64,000 nt of DNA from Exophiala sp. HKRS030 (lineage: Eukaryota; Ascomycota; Eurotiomycetes; Chaetothyriales; Herpotrichiellaceae), in the NCBI GenBank assembly GCA_023897205.1, contig JAHWDD010000016.1, positions 248,001-312,000 of the forward strand, read 5' to 3'. Each line of letters opens with the position of its first letter. The first letter of the stretch is position 1. The notes beneath the pieces are model-generated. The model was not told the DNA's origin, did not search any database, and saw only the letters and a list, made by a program, of their open reading frames with translations. Of this stretch, positions 22,358 to 35,316 are shown in pieces. The position numbers were made by a program, and so were the translations under genes.

Positions 22358-25240
22358 TGTTGCGCATTATCATGACTTTCGACTCAACAGGCTCTGGGCT
22401 GTGAGAATCTTCATGTGGCTTTGGATTACTGGCTAGGTGCCAGTGGTTACTTGATGATTCAGGGATGAGAGAATGCACGATAGGTACCCTGGGTAAGGGG
22501 TGGCAGGACCGGACTGCTTGTGACGACTATAGAGTTGACTGGGAACCATCAAATGTAAGGTACGGAGTATCAGGACTCAGTCACTGGGGCTCACCAAATA
22601 TATCCTACTATTCAGTCATACAGATTCAATAACTGGACTTGCTTGGGAAAGGAAGGTCTTATTTTACCCGTTTGCGAATGACTGCTCCTGGCCCCGATGT
22701 CGATATGTGTCGGACCCAATGCTAGCACTGAATAGACACCGTCGAGTAAAATGCAAGTCTCTGTTCCTGCGCGATTAGTCATGCCAAAGCACTATCTATA
22801 TAGATTAATCATACCCTCAACTGAGCCTTCTCGACGGCTCTGAAAGCGTAGACCCAGCGACGCTGCTTTTGAAAAAAGCTCGGAGCCTTGGAGGCTCCTA
22901 TGATGGGTAGACTCACCCGGCTCGGGCAAGCCGGGGGTGAGCGCAGGGCAGCATCACTCTGGTCCCAGAGGAGGGCGAGATGCGCACAGATGCAGGCAGT
23001 TTTACTCATCTTGGTGTGCCAAGCATTCGGCCCAACCACATTGATCGTGGGTCTACATTGATCACGCCTTTTCAAAGTCACTGAGCCGCGGCGATGGTGA
23101 CTTGGGGCCTGCGCCTCGGCCGAGCTCGCTTTGCCACAGGGCGATTCAGAGGATGCGCCCTTCCGGAGGACCGAGAGCGAGGGAGAGAGTGACGATCGTC
23201 CTATGACTGCTGTCGTATCCTCACCGAAGTTATGGGATGATCAAAAGAAGGGAAACAAAGACAGTTTATTGCCTCCATCTACGCCACAACTACGGGTCCG
23301 GAGGCGACGCTGAACTCTTCGAGACTGGCTGGGCAAACATCGGGGCATGTGCGAGGAACTACTGAAGTCATCTTTACTACGGAGGGGCTCGGCGGGTGGT
23401 TGCATTGAGAAGAAACTACAAAGATGCGGGCTGTCGAGAACTGCGGCGTCCGCGACGTTGCTTGTTTGCTGGCCACAGGATGAATGCACCCATGCCGCGA
23501 GCTGGATAAGATCAGACACCAAGTCACAGCGGAGTGGTTCGTGCGTCGCTCATGGCTCACCGAGGGAAGCTTTACTGGAGGATGAAGGGATGACCCGGCC
23601 AGGTACGGCAGTGCTTATGTGCTTTGGAGCTGGCCTGAGGAGAAATGAGGATATGTATGCATCGACGAGGAATTGCGCCTGTAAGCGGTATATACATGAA
23701 TCGACTGTTTTGACCCGTGGAAGAACTTGAAGATTGAGCAAAGGTGAATAAGTCCATGGGCGATCGACCCTTTTCATTACGACCTCAGGATAATCCTCCT
23801 CGAGCTCGTTATTTTGCAGTGGTTTGTCCCACCTCACGGTTCCGAACCCCCAACTGCAGAATGCAGTTAGCCCCTACACAGGGAAAGATGATGGCTAGCC
23901 TGTCAATACGTGAGGCATTTAGTCGAAATCCTCCCAATCCATGCCTAGGTGTTCGAGGGTTTGTTGGTTTGCCTTTGGTACGCTCATAATGGCGGCCATG
24001 CTGAATCCCCATGTGCGGTTGCAGTTCCTTTTGCGTTTAATGCCGAGCTCGCAAAACTCGCATTGTAGAACGATGGGTTCTGGGACTGTGTGTTGTTCCA
24101 GTGACATTCAGGCTCCTCAACTGCAGCGTTTGTAGTCGAGATGGATGTTTATCAGCCCACCGACCGATAGATGACGTTAAGATCATGGCAGATAGATTGG
24201 CTAAGAGACCGCTATCGATTGTTCAGAATAGAGGCTGACGAAATGAGCCCGTTAAGGGGCATACCGAATAGAGGACACCGTAAGAGTTCCCGGATACGCC
24301 GTCGCAGTGAAGAGTATCTTCTTTCCTATTTGCATCACTTATCCAGCACAAAGAAAATCAACTAGGGAAAGTTACCCACAGCAGCAAATTCATAACATCG
24401 AGAATTCCACGTGGAAAGAAAGTGCGAAAGATAAAGCCGCATCAGCTGGCTCGTGCTGAGGCCCGGGGCAATGTCGACGTGGGACGGTTCCGAGGGAGTT
24501 AGACCCCCATCAGGCAGCAGAGGTAGGTCTTCAGCCATTTTGAAGGCGGGTTGACTGTTCTCGACTTTGCGCGATATGTCAGCTTGGCTGATACAAGCTC
24601 CAGGATTTTGAACCCAGTAGCGATGTGCGATCCCCATCGCGTAGGAGCCCCTCGCCCCGAACGCGGGGTGGGAAGCACGTGACTTTCCAGTTGCGCTGCT
24701 CGCTGACGCAGATTTTAGAGTTTCATGCTTTTAAATACAATAAGGGTCTTTACAACGAGCCATACAAAACATGTAATGCCAAGGCGATGATAATTAATCA
24801 AGGATTGGATGATAACCCGGAGTAAATTATTCCATATCCGGCAAAGCGCGACCCCAGCTAGTCCTTAGCTTACAGTGGCAGAAAGTTGTAACGTGTCTAC
24901 AAAGGGGAGGGCAGTTTTGGGAACCACGGTAATAGGGTTGTATCCCTCCGAGTCTACAGTAGTAGGTGGAACTACCATAAAATTAAGTACGAAGGTAAAG
25001 TCACAATGGAAATCGTGGGAGTAGGAAGCTTGGATCTTAACGATCTTATCCTATATTTCGCTGATGCGTCAGGAAATCCTACGACATTACTAAGATGATA
25101 CAGTACCTTAGAGTCTAGGTAGTGTAAATTTCGTGTGCTGAACATCTCCAGTATAAAGGCCATCGGGTTAGCTTAATATATTCTAGTAGTAACATCGACG
25201 TCGCTCGTTGAATAATAAGTGAGACGACGGTTCAAATACA
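22358..25240. other. 2.9 kb without a recognisable gene
   Basis: Only short frames on both strands. From about 24700 to 25240 the sequence is AT-rich and must contain the promoter of the ferric reductase gene. Confidence 0.4.
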
Positions 25241-27100
25241 ATGCTTTCAACCACACGTGTGACCAGATTTACTTTCCCCTCCCCCTTCTCTCTACAACTC
25301 ATTCTAGTGGCACAAGCTGTCTCGGTTGACTACAATAAAGGGGAAGACGCCGATATCGACAAAAGGATCCTGGACGACCTCAACTATTCTTTGTCGCACT
25401 ATTATATCTGGGCCATACTAGGGATACTTGGAGTCTTCTTGGCCTATAGGATCACTCAAAGAGCCACTGTTCATATGCGGTTTCTAGTGTCGATCGATGG
25501 TGCGAGAGGATCACGGCACTACTTTTCTTCCGGATCTCCTAGTATCTCCTTCCTAAAAGCCAGACTACTTTATGCCCCTATATTTCGCAATCGAAGAGCC
25601 CGAGAAATCGCCTTGGGTCGGTGGATTGTTCTAGGATGTCTACCTACGCGCATTGAAGTCGCAATCATACTTATCTTCATAGCGGCCAATGGATTCTACC
25701 TCACGTGGAAATTACCGTGGATCCACTCCAATGCAGAAGTGTTGAAGGCATCCGCAAACCGTGCGGGAACGCTCTGCGTGGCGAATCTCCTTCCAATCAT
25801 GGTTCTATCTTCTATGAGGGATCCCTTGATATCATTACTGAACATCTCATACGCCACATTTAACATGATGCATCGCTGGCTGGGACGCTTAGCGGTCCTT
25901 GAGGCCCTTGCCCATGCCACCTGCTGGCTGATAGTCAAGGTAGAATCCGAAGGCTGGGCAGCCATGCTGTCCGCCACCCACAAGCCTTTTATTTACAGCG
26001 GCTTAACTGCCGCTCTCGGATTCACGGTCACCTTGCTGCAGAGTTCGAAGGCTGCAAGGCATTTAGCGTATGAATTATTCTTGCATCTGCATATCGCGTT
26101 GGCGGTTTTGGTGTTGGCATGTCTTTACAGGCACCTCGAGGATTTGCCTCGAAAAGCCTTGGTGATAGGAGCGGCCGTAACCTGGGGGGGCTTTCGTGGT
26201 CTTCGACTACTCACCTTGCTGTATCGGAGCTTGGGCAGCAAGATTACTACAGCGGATGTCGAGATTCTACCACATTATGTCTTGCGAATCTCCATCAAAT
26301 GTCCGCGTCCCTGGAGCTTCAGACCCGGTCAATATTTGTACCTAACCCTTCCGTCCGTTGGTCTATGGACAGCTCACCCATTTTCGGTCGCGTGGTCTGG
26401 AGAAGCTGGAGCTTTAGATTCGACCCTGTCAACAGGTTCACAATGCGTTGGAGGGCAATACTTCGATCAGAAGACCCTCTACCGCTCCGAGACTTCCAAA
26501 GAGAAAGTCATGTTCCTGATTATCAGGACACGATCCGGGCTGACTAAAAAGCTCTGGCGCCGAGCTATAAAGGCGGATGGGCCTCTTCATACCATTGCCC
26601 TTATCGAAGGACCTTACGGTATAACACGAGATTTGTCTAGCTACGGGATAATGATCCTCTTTGCTGGAGGTGTAGGAATCACTTATCATCTTGAATATAT
26701 AAGGACACTTATCCTAAGCTACGCCCTAGAAATTGTGGCAACCAAGAGAATCACATTAGTATGGGTTATTCCTAGCACTGGCTGCCTTTATTGGATCCGA
26801 TCATGGTTACGAGAGATCCTAGTTATGAAAGGTCGAAGCGAAGTATTGCAACCTTTTGTATATGTCACTCGAGCCCGCTGGACTGAATGCGTACAAAGCT
26901 CCGGCGGAACCATTCGAGTGTCAAAGGGCAGGCCGGATATCGAGTCCTTGATGAGGCAAGAAGCTGCTGAGAAGTTGGGATGCATGGGGGTAAGTGTTTG
27001 TTCAAGTGGAGGACTGGCCGATGAAGTCAGGCGTGTTTCAAGACTGATGCTGGATAAAGGTGTAAATTTAGATTTTGTTGAGGAAAAGTTTGGGTGGTAA
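25241..27100 (+). CDS. Ferric-chelate reductase (FRE family)
   Basis: A single-exon 619-residue integral membrane flavocytochrome. Family members pass electrons from cytosolic NADPH through FAD and two haems to reduce extracellular Fe(III) or Cu(II) before uptake. A hydrophobic N-terminus (about residues 5-27) may be a signal peptide. The ferric-reductase transmembrane domain (about 100-310) carries the two bis-haem histidine pairs, His211/His225 and His284/His298, each 14 residues apart. The FAD-binding motif HPFSVAW starts at 379 and the NADPH-binding GGVGIT at 476-481. A typical C-terminal CSSGG strand follows near 590. The frame is intact from the ATG at 25241 to the stop at 27100, about the usual family length (600-700). 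It stands alone; no multicopper oxidase or iron permease lies beside it. Repression by iron through a GATA factor is usual for the family but not demonstrated here. Confidence 0.93.
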   Translation: MLSTTRVTRFTFPSPFSLQLILVAQAVSVDYNKGEDADIDKRILDDLNYSLSHYYIWAILGILGVFLAYRITQRATVHMRFLVSIDGARGSRHYFSSGSPSISFLKARLLYAPIFRNRRAREIALGRWIVLGCLPTRIEVAIILIFIAANGFYLTWKLPWIHSNAEVLKASANRAGTLCVANLLPIMVLSSMRDPLISLLNISYATFNMMHRWLGRLAVLEALAHATCWLIVKVESEGWAAMLSATHKPFIYSGLTAALGFTVTLLQSSKAARHLAYELFLHLHIALAVLVLACLYRHLEDLPRKALVIGAAVTWGGFRGLRLLTLLYRSLGSKITTADVEILPHYVLRISIKCPRPWSFRPGQYLYLTLPSVGLWTAHPFSVAWSGEAGALDSTLSTGSQCVGGQYFDQKTLYRSETSKEKVMFLIIRTRSGLTKKLWRRAIKADGPLHTIALIEGPYGITRDLSSYGIMILFAGGVGITYHLEYIRTLILSYALEIVATKRITLVWVIPSTGCLYWIRSWLREILVMKGRSEVLQPFVYVTRARWTECVQSSGGTIRVSKGRPDIESLMRQEAAEKLGCMGVSVCSSGGLADEVRRVSRLMLDKGVNLDFVEEKFGW

Positions 27101-28315
27101 CCGGTAGAGGGACAGTGAAATACTAGCCACACTTTTCTTTATCCTTCTAAACTAGGAATTTACCAAGCAAAGAATGAGTGTTACCTATCCCCAGAATGAT
27201 AAGATTGTCTATCAGGCTACGAAGCAAGGCAGATTCATTAGAAGTTCAACAGCCTCAGTAGCAGCCAACATCCTTGCCAGTATAAGTCAAAATCGGTTAG
27301 TATAGTTAATTTCAAAGACGATTGGATCATCTTCGAGCCCCAGGTCCACTTTCGAATCAGAACACCTGCTGACCAGGCCCCTTATCAGTCGGATTGGCTG
27401 CCAAAGTCGAACGATCAGTCTCTGATACCTACTTTGATCTTCTAGTCTGAATAAGGTTCGCCACCGCGTAAACCATGCTTCTACTCGGCAGAAAATAGTG
27501 GAGCAGACCTATTACTAATGAGTAGAGAGCGCGAACAGTGAATTGATTATAGCTCTTCCTGGGGGCCCGATATCTTGATGGTGTTTTAGCATGGCTCTAC
27601 GATTCTTTCTTCTCTTCCAGCTGATTGCTCGCTCTTCCAGCTCATTGCTCGCTATACGTCCCTAAACAACACTCGAAGAGGATAGTGTAACATACAGCCA
27701 TGAGCCTATACACACATAACCAGAGATTACCCAAGGAGGTACCGCTTGGCGGTCTAGGACATCGCAGCTTCCGCGTGGCTAATGGCTCGGCCTTTGACGG
27801 CTTCCATTTCGACTGATATAGCAATGGTGAGCTATTTCTGCCATTGGATGATTGTCCTAACCGAACCAGCGCGCTGTTCGATCGCAGGGCTACGAGAGCC
27901 TGCCCTCTTGAGGAGTGCGACCAGCTCTTACGGGCCAAGGGGCAATATGAGTTCAGAAGAGAGGAGATAGTAGTCCTCTGGCTCTGTTTTAGATCTTAGA
28001 GGAAGAGATATGCGTGTGAGCAGCGAAGAAACCACAGGAAGGCACACCTGAGAAGGCGTAAGAAGGTCATCATCTGGAGAGACTGAGAGGAAAGGTGAGA
28101 CGCGACGAGACGGGGCTTAGAGACTAGGATGCATGGTCTACAACGTAATCCTTGCTCCCACCCACCTCAGCGGCATTGGCATGATGGGCAATGACAGGGA
28201 TTAAGACAAGAAAAGAATGCACCCGTGATCACAAAGCACTAATAGTACTTATATTTAAAGGGGTCATGCCGCCCACTCTCCTCCTTTCTCCTATCTTCCT
28301 TACCTTCTCTTCCTC
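27101..28315. other. No recognised gene; promoter of the following gene
   Basis: No convincing frame. Near 28250 a TATTTAAA box is followed by a pyrimidine-rich CT tract running to the ATG at 28316, a common fungal core-promoter arrangement. Confidence 0.45.
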
Positions 28316-29845
28316 ATGGATCGCAAACAGAAACCTACCAGAACACGACAAAAGTTGGAGGAGTACAATGAGGAAGAGCTCGTTATTGGAATCTCCTCAC
28401 TTATAGATGATGAGTATCCTGCTCGCGCCTGGAATAAGGTCCTCTCGAGACAATTAGGCTGTGAGCTTCCCGCTGACCGTTCTACACTGGAAACCCATCT
28501 CCAGAGTGCCACGAAGGAGAAGCTTATCGAATACACGATATCCCTTCAAACCAGTCTCGAGTTGAGAATGTCGAAACCGAAGCGGAGGCGGAAGGGTCTA
28601 CGTCGCGTCCGTCACTCTGAAGTCCAGCCTAGTACACCTTCGGAGTGGTACCGAGCTAGGGAGCGAAAATCAACAGCGCAGTATCAAAGCATTGCGCGTC
28701 AACCAGAGGATTACCTGCAGCAACTCCAGGCGAATCGCCAAAAACTTGGTTTGACGGAGCAAGCGTTAAGCGGAGCCAAACGCGAAAATATGGAGCAAGA
28801 AAGCAAGATCACCGAGCTCAGGAGGCATCTCATGGCAGCGGAACAAACTGTGACTAGTCAGACCAGCGAGCTCGCAACCATGAAGCGACGTCTCCAGGTG
28901 CGAGACCAAGCGGCTGAGCAGACACTTCACAGTTACAGGCAGCAACTATCAGCGACCAATCAGAATCTGGTACAGGCCCAGCGTGCCGCAGAATCAACTG
29001 CAGAAGAGCTGTTGTGTACCAAAGCCACGAAAGAACAAGTGGAGAAGGAATTCACGGAAGTCTGTCGACAAATGAGAGAGCAAGCCACCACTTATAGCTC
29101 AAGAGAAAAAGAGCTGGTGGAAGCTCGACGAACCATCACCAATCACAAATGCGAAGTCTCGTCGCTCCAGAAACAACTCAGTGAAAGCCAAGCACATGCC
29201 AGGGAGCTCCTTTCTACATCTAGGGCAGAATTAAAGCAGGTGAAGTTGGTATTGGATACCGCCACACAGCAATTGCAGTGCCACAAAACAAGGCAAGCAG
29301 ATTTTGAAGTGGAACTCTACACCGACAGTGGCCAGGATAAAGAGCAGAAACGAGAAGCAGACGGTGCAAAGCGTCAGAGGGCCGAAGTACCTACCGTCGC
29401 GGCGACAGAGGTGGCTTCTACACGGCTTGGAGAGGACGGCCGCCATATCTGGAATCAACTCGAGCAGCGACAACAACCTGAGAATGCGATCAACGATGTT
29501 CAAACGACTTTTGACCAGGACCCTGGTGCACCTGAGACGGGCAATGACTGTTTTTACAATCATCAGCCAGTGGACCAGTGGGGTATCGAAGGCCCTCCCA
29601 ATACTACAGAAGATAACGGGTTACCAGTAACGGCTGGGCTAGACCTTCCAAGATGTTGCCAACAGGTACCGGAAGCTACGACTAACCAAGACTGTAAACT
29701 GTGTGCAGAACATTTCGAGGAGTTTACATGGATTAACGTGTCAGGAATGGGAACGCGTTGGTGGCCCGGTCTCACGTGCCCGGCGTGTGGTGGCCCTGAA
29801 TGTGTTTGTGCGCGGGCGTTGACTGATTCTTTTGTTGAGTTCTAG
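28316..29845 (+). CDS. Long coiled-coil protein with Cys-rich C-terminus
   Basis: An intact single-exon 509-residue frame from an ATG placed just after a CT-rich leader. Residues about 1-80 look globular and helical. A basic patch (SKPKRRRKGLRRVRH) may be a nuclear signal. Residues about 130-350 form a long coiled coil rich in Gln, Glu and Ala. The C-terminus has the pattern CKLCAEHFEEF and later CPACGGPECVC, which could bind zinc. No enzyme motif is seen and I do not recognise the family. The codon pattern is uniform and there is no break, so I consider it a real gene. Confidence 0.75.
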   Translation: MDRKQKPTRTRQKLEEYNEEELVIGISSLIDDEYPARAWNKVLSRQLGCELPADRSTLETHLQSATKEKLIEYTISLQTSLELRMSKPKRRRKGLRRVRHSEVQPSTPSEWYRARERKSTAQYQSIARQPEDYLQQLQANRQKLGLTEQALSGAKRENMEQESKITELRRHLMAAEQTVTSQTSELATMKRRLQVRDQAAEQTLHSYRQQLSATNQNLVQAQRAAESTAEELLCTKATKEQVEKEFTEVCRQMREQATTYSSREKELVEARRTITNHKCEVSSLQKQLSESQAHARELLSTSRAELKQVKLVLDTATQQLQCHKTRQADFEVELYTDSGQDKEQKREADGAKRQRAEVPTVAATEVASTRLGEDGRHIWNQLEQRQQPENAINDVQTTFDQDPGAPETGNDCFYNHQPVDQWGIEGPPNTTEDNGLPVTAGLDLPRCCQQVPEATTNQDCKLCAEHFEEFTWINVSGMGTRWWPGLTCPACGGPECVCARALTDSFVEF

Positions 29846-30273
29846 GTTCACCTATTAGAGGCTATGCGAGATTGAGTTCTTGGTGGATAGTAAACCCCTT
29901 AGACGAGCACGGCTTACTTGATCCCTTGGAATTACTAGTATAGTTGACCTGAGACAACGTACTGTCCCAAAGTTTTCAATATTATATAGATAATATACTT
30001 ATCAAGGTTGTGAGAAATCTTCTCTCGAAACATAGCATATTTGGTAAGGGTTTCTATACAAACTTATGCCAAGACTTCAACGTAACCATTTAGCTGCGAG
30101 GGAGATAGAGATGACGAAAGGAAAGCTTTCGGCTTACTAGGCCATAATCCGCCCCTTTATGATCTATATCGTATCGTGTTTTACGGGTGTGTCTCGAGTT
30201 CGAATATACGTAATCACATTAGCTATACTACTCGTAGTTGGAGCGTCTATTCTTATTGCGAGACCCTTGCGGT
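29846..30273. other. No recognised gene
   Basis: AT-rich spacer between the ends of two convergent genes, presumably containing both terminators. Confidence 0.4.
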
Positions 30274-31176
30274 CTACCGCGTGGTCGCTTCAGCCTTTCG
30301 GGGCGTCCATTTTGGTTGGCGCCTTCGGTCTTCCTCGGGGTCGCTTTTCGGGTGGATCTCGACGGCTTGGAAAGACGTCATCGAGCCTCGATTCTCTGTC
30401 GGAGAAACAAGCTTTTCCCAGACCCACCAATCAGTTGGTCGAGGTGGAATCTCGATCGTTATATTGCATTTCCTCTTTTTTCGTGTGCCTTGTTGGTCAT
30501 CATCCGCTGCCAGAAATAGCCGTTTGCCCTCCCGCACATCATTGCTTTTGGCTTCGAGGAGTGATATATGCTGTCCAAGCAAGCGGGCTACTGACCGTCC
30601 CGGGGTTGAGTCGACGCTGTCTCGGTCCTCGTCACTCCCTACAGCCTGAACATCGTTTATCGAGGCTTCCGAATAGGCCGGTCGTTGTACATTGTCATTT
30701 GCTCCTTTTTCGGTACCATCGATAAGACCGGGTGACGCTTGGCCAGTGTCGGATACTTCCGTAGCTCCCGACTGAGAACAGTGGAGTTGAGATGATGCGC
30801 TTGAGACCACCACTGTCCGCTCTGGGACCTCAGAGGGATTGCGTGGCTTCCCGGTGCGCCGATTCTCAATCTTCTCTTTCATGGACATGGATGAATAGTT
30901 CACGAAATTGTCGCTGCCGTGCCTACTTGCCAAGCGTCGAACAGGGTGCCCACCATCGATGGCGGTTGACAGTTTAGCTTGGTAGGGTGGCTTATCGACG
31001 TACTCCAATCTCCCTGCCTCATCATTTTCAGGCGACGGAGTCTGGTGGAGGTCGGCATAATTCAATAATCTGAGACTGTCTTTCCTAGACCAACAACTAT
31101 CAAGATTTTTTTCTCCTGTTGGACGTATGGCCTCGGCTTACCTTGAAAGGTGACAAACACATGCGGGACAAAACAT
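30274..31176 (-). CDS. Hypothetical 276-residue protein, two exons
   Basis: Exon 1 is 31176-31142 (starting MFCPACVCHLS) and exon 2 is 31069-30274. They are joined by a 72-nt intron with a GTAAGC donor and CAG acceptor, and the phases agree. Without the intron the long frame would have no ATG for its first 59 codons, so I accept this short first exon. The protein begins with a CPxC motif, then a Ser/Glu/Asp-rich, mostly disordered body. It has a basic cluster (RKKRKCNITIEIPPRP) and a DWWVWEKL segment near residues 220-230. No catalytic domain is seen and the family is not recognised. The gene is convergent with the coiled-coil gene ending at 29845. Confidence 0.6.
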
Positions 31177-31304
31177 CAGATTGGCAACAGACAATGGCAC
31201 GGTGAACTTCATTTTGTTTCGCTTTTGTGCGTATGGCGAGGTCGGTGAAATTTCCCGACTCGAAGATTCTGCACTCATTAATGACTGACCATCTGCTACC
31301 TTAG

Positions 31305-31507
31305 GTCACTTCCCTTGAAAGACCCTTCAAAAGTTCGTGCTTGCACTGCATTTCGGCGTTCATCTTGATTGTAAGATCAACCTGAAATCGAAATGTAATC
31401 ACAAATCCCGGTGTAGACCTAGTTACGACCTTTGTATCGTCAACGATGTGTAGGTACAGCGGTAAGCAACGATGAGTATACAGCGACAAAAATAAACCTG
31501 CACGAGC
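31305..31507 (-). repeat. Dispersed repeat family A, copy 2
   Basis: Reverse-complement counterpart of 18333-18534, with the reading frame conserved over about 65 codons (LPLYLHIVDDT, VVTR, FVITF, ELLKGLSREVT). Similarity stops just after the REVT codons in both copies. It is a coding relic of an unnamed family. Confidence 0.8.
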
Positions 31508-31639
31508 TGTCAAGGCATCAAGGAAATCATTGGCAGCCTCACTTGAGTCTGGTGATCATCGCTCGATCTCCCTTGCCCAATAGCGGTCGTCCACGTCGGA
31601 ATAGATACGATTTCTTACTGGTGTGATAAATCCGGACAG

Positions 31640-31875
31640 CACATGAAAAGACAGAGACGACAGAGATCAAGCGAAAGCGCCTAGAGCAGCAGCTAGGTCA
31701 ACATAAGAAAGAGGCAAGGTGAAAGCAATTTGAACTGGATTGGCGGAGGGCTCTGGGAAAGAATGAGGTCAAGCGAAGACGGGTCGAGCTAGAGCAGCAT
31801 TCAGCCCCGGAGAAGAAAAGAGGCAAAGCGAAAGCAAGTCGAAGAGTGCGGCGGGAGGTTCAGGACAAAAAGTAA
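31640..31875 (+). pseudogene. Basic coiled-coil coding relic
   Basis: One plus-strand frame encodes a continuous run of Lys/Arg/Glu/Gln-rich helix (EIKRKRLEQQLGQHKKEAR, then a TGA, then KQFELDWRRALGKNEVK and RRRVELEQH...REVQDKK) ending in TAA. The single internal TGA near 31720 interrupts an otherwise protein-like frame. Two sub-segments resemble each other, suggesting an internal duplication. It looks like the tail of a lost gene; no start is visible. Confidence 0.4.
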
Positions 31876-31969
31876 AGCAAGGCGGATCTTGTCAGTGTTT
31901 TCGTGATCATCAGTATGATTCTCTTGTCATGGAGGATGGCATGTCCTTTAGTGATGTCGCCTGTGGTGC

Positions 31970-32490
<521 letters not shown>

Positions 32491-32499
32491 CACATACTC

Positions 32500-33459
32500 A
32501 GCATTCAGTAGTAAATGCGAAGCCATCGTGGACACGGCTGCTCAACTAGTCATGAATTTCTGCTTTGCCCCGGCTCCTGATTGTTCGAGCTTTAGCACCG
32601 AGGAGAACATCAGTAGGGCGCTTAGGTGCCACAGCTAGAGTTTGTCCCACAGCAGGAGAGATGGACATGACTGGACTTTGTTGATGAACAGCACCTTTTT
32701 CCCCTTGTTGTAGATCCGTTGGCTCAATCACAACTATCGTAGAGCTCTTGTAGCGTTTCCCTCAGATCATGTAGGCAACTTTCTTTTGCAAGCTTGATGA
32801 GATTCTCGTCTACTTGGTTTCCCTGCTCATCTGTCATCCCCTCCTTGTCGCCATAGTAGTCATGGAGCCTCTGCCTTCCTGTTTCGAACTTGTCTCGATG
32901 AGAAGCCTATCGAAGCCAGATTAGAGGAACTAGTAATATGAGTTCATTGGTGGAGGCCGTACCGCTCGGAGATCATCACTTGTGTTGTTGAACACCTCAC
33001 AGATGGAACAAGAACACGACATTGTGTCGAAATCAGCTTCGTGCGTAAGGTATTTGTGAAAATGAGTGCAAGGCAATCGAGCTGAGAGATAAGGATGTCC
33101 TGCCTGGTGCAACAAGCTACCAATATCTTTATTTCCTTCACGATGTATTCGCTTGCCGTAGCTTGAAGGGATCATTGAACAAGCAACTGTGCCTTGAATG
33201 CATTAACCTATTCCTTTTATCCTTTTCGCGATTGTCTTCAAGCATTGATTTCTTGTTAGCCCCGCACCCTCCAGCGGATCCCATCGACGGGATTGGGATA
33301 ATTTTACGCTGACCGGAAGACGCCATGACAGCGCAGGACTGGCATGACGTCCATAATCATGAATCACATCAGTGCTGGCTCCGATAAGTTGGCTAACCGG
33401 TGAAGAAATCGGATGAATGGGTGAAAGGGTAGAAAGAAGGCTACCGAGCGAATAGTCAT
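32500..33459. other. No recognised gene
   Basis: Short frames only on both strands, with no motif that I can assign. Confidence 0.4.
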
Positions 33460-33690
33460 GGTGCAGGACGACGGACTTTTGGGGACCGTGGTAAGTGGTG
33501 GAAAATTGATCACACCCTTGCCGGACCAGCTGGCATAATCCCAATGATCCACTCACACGTAGCGACTCCGTGACCCTGCTCTCCGAGTTTTGCAAAGTAC
33601 ATGCGTGAAGATCTATCTAATCTTACACACATCACAGGTAGAGCGCCACTCCGTCCATTTATATCAGAGGATGATAACAATGACAGTAGG
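33460..33690 (-). repeat. Dispersed repeat family B, copy 2
   Basis: Reverse-complement counterpart of 18990-19230. In this copy the frame stays open through VRLDRSSRMYFAKLGEQGHG and ATCEWIIGIMPAGPARV before a stop. It is therefore less damaged than copy 1. The family is not recognised. Confidence 0.65.
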
Positions 33691-35316
33691 TGACAGTATT
33701 GGGTAAAGGCAGGATATAAGGTCCATATCGAGGCCATTTAGAGATCCATTTTTACAAGTACCCGGTTTATAAACTCGAACATGTTTGGTGACAATATGGT
33801 GAAACTTAATCCAACCTGGTGGTCTTTATAGGCGGTTTCGCACTCGCATTTGTACAGTTCACATTTGACCAGCGACAGAGGTGCATCAACAACGCCAGAC
33901 CGAGGGTCGGCTTCTGTACAGGTCTGTTGAGCGCTTAGACTCAAACCCCTTTAGTCAAATCTGCCTTGTGACACGCGCAGGAGTATTTGTGCAATTGCAG
34001 CTGTGCGCCATTTTCTCCGTCAAGGATTTTAGGTAATCGGATTGAGGGCCCTTTATCGCCCAAACTTACCTGTGAGAAATGGACACACCTGTCTCACGAC
34101 CTTGTGACACAGTGTAGTAGTTAGAGGAGGTCATGCTGAGCCTTTTGATCCTTCAAATCTGGCTCCCCGTCCATGCAATAGTCTTGGAACCCGAGCTGCG
34201 CCAGATTACTCTCAGGATGGGCTCGAGGCGTTCGCAGGATGTCCTTCGGAACTTCCTCAACTTGAACATGTTAGACCAGAAACCCCAGAGCTGTATGGTT
34301 GAAGGTACAGAGCTCGATGAAAGCGAGGGACTTCTCGAAACACATTGATCGAATATTCCGGACCTCAACCATACTAAAGGGCGGAAGTAAAAGCAATGTG
34401 CTACGAAGGCGGTTCTGCTACCAGGATTTAGAATCAACGCCAGAGGAAAAGGATAGAGAGTACGGCAGCAGTAGACAACTCATTTAAACTCATTGACTAT
34501 GTATTGGCTTCTGGCAACGCCACGCATGGTGATAACCATTGCGTCAACAATGAGGTTGGTGTCGCACCAGCGACTCATTCAAGGAGGCTGGGACTTTAAA
34601 TCAGTTTCAGGATAACCGTAAGGTCCTGGTTTCAGACTGCAGTATGACGATATCATGTGAGAGAGGTATCTCCTTATAGTGCTTAATAGATGTTGATGTT
34701 AGCATAGGGTGACAAGGCAGTCCGAAGTGTAGAGTGCAGTGTTGGTCAAAAACGCCTCCACATGATGGTGCGACGGCACGAAATTCAATTGGGGTTAGTA
34801 CAGTCCGTAATGCGGTGACATGATTGGTGTAGTGGTCGAAAATTCAAGAAGGGATTAGCGTCACCGAGAATGTCTTGCGGAATCCATCAGCGCTCGAGAT
34901 TGCGGTTGCAGATCACTCTATAGATGGCCAACTTCGACGACGTCTAGCACAACCAACAAGAGAGGTGAAGAAGAGAAAATTGCTGGCCTTATAACTAATG
35001 TCTTCGAGAATGATCTGGCTGAGTCTGAACGCCAGACTGCGTCATTTCGCTCCTAAGTCTAGTCGGGACTTTCCTGAGCGCTTCGACATTCGAGGAAGTG
35101 ATTGCTTTGGAAACGCGAGGCAGAAAGAAAAAGTAGTGGAGCACCTGAACAGCTTCCACTGGCAGAAGTACGTGTTGTCAACTGAGTCGGTTACGACCTA
35201 GGAAGCGAGCATTGCATTCAGCAAGATTGGCACATAACGAGTGCTGCTAAAACGTGGAAGACGGGTCCATAGAAGTTGAGAGGGTGTATAAGATAGTTGC
35301 CTAACCGAACTGTCAC
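33691..35316. other. No recognised gene
   Basis: Ordinary base composition but only short frames without family resemblance. Confidence 0.4.
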
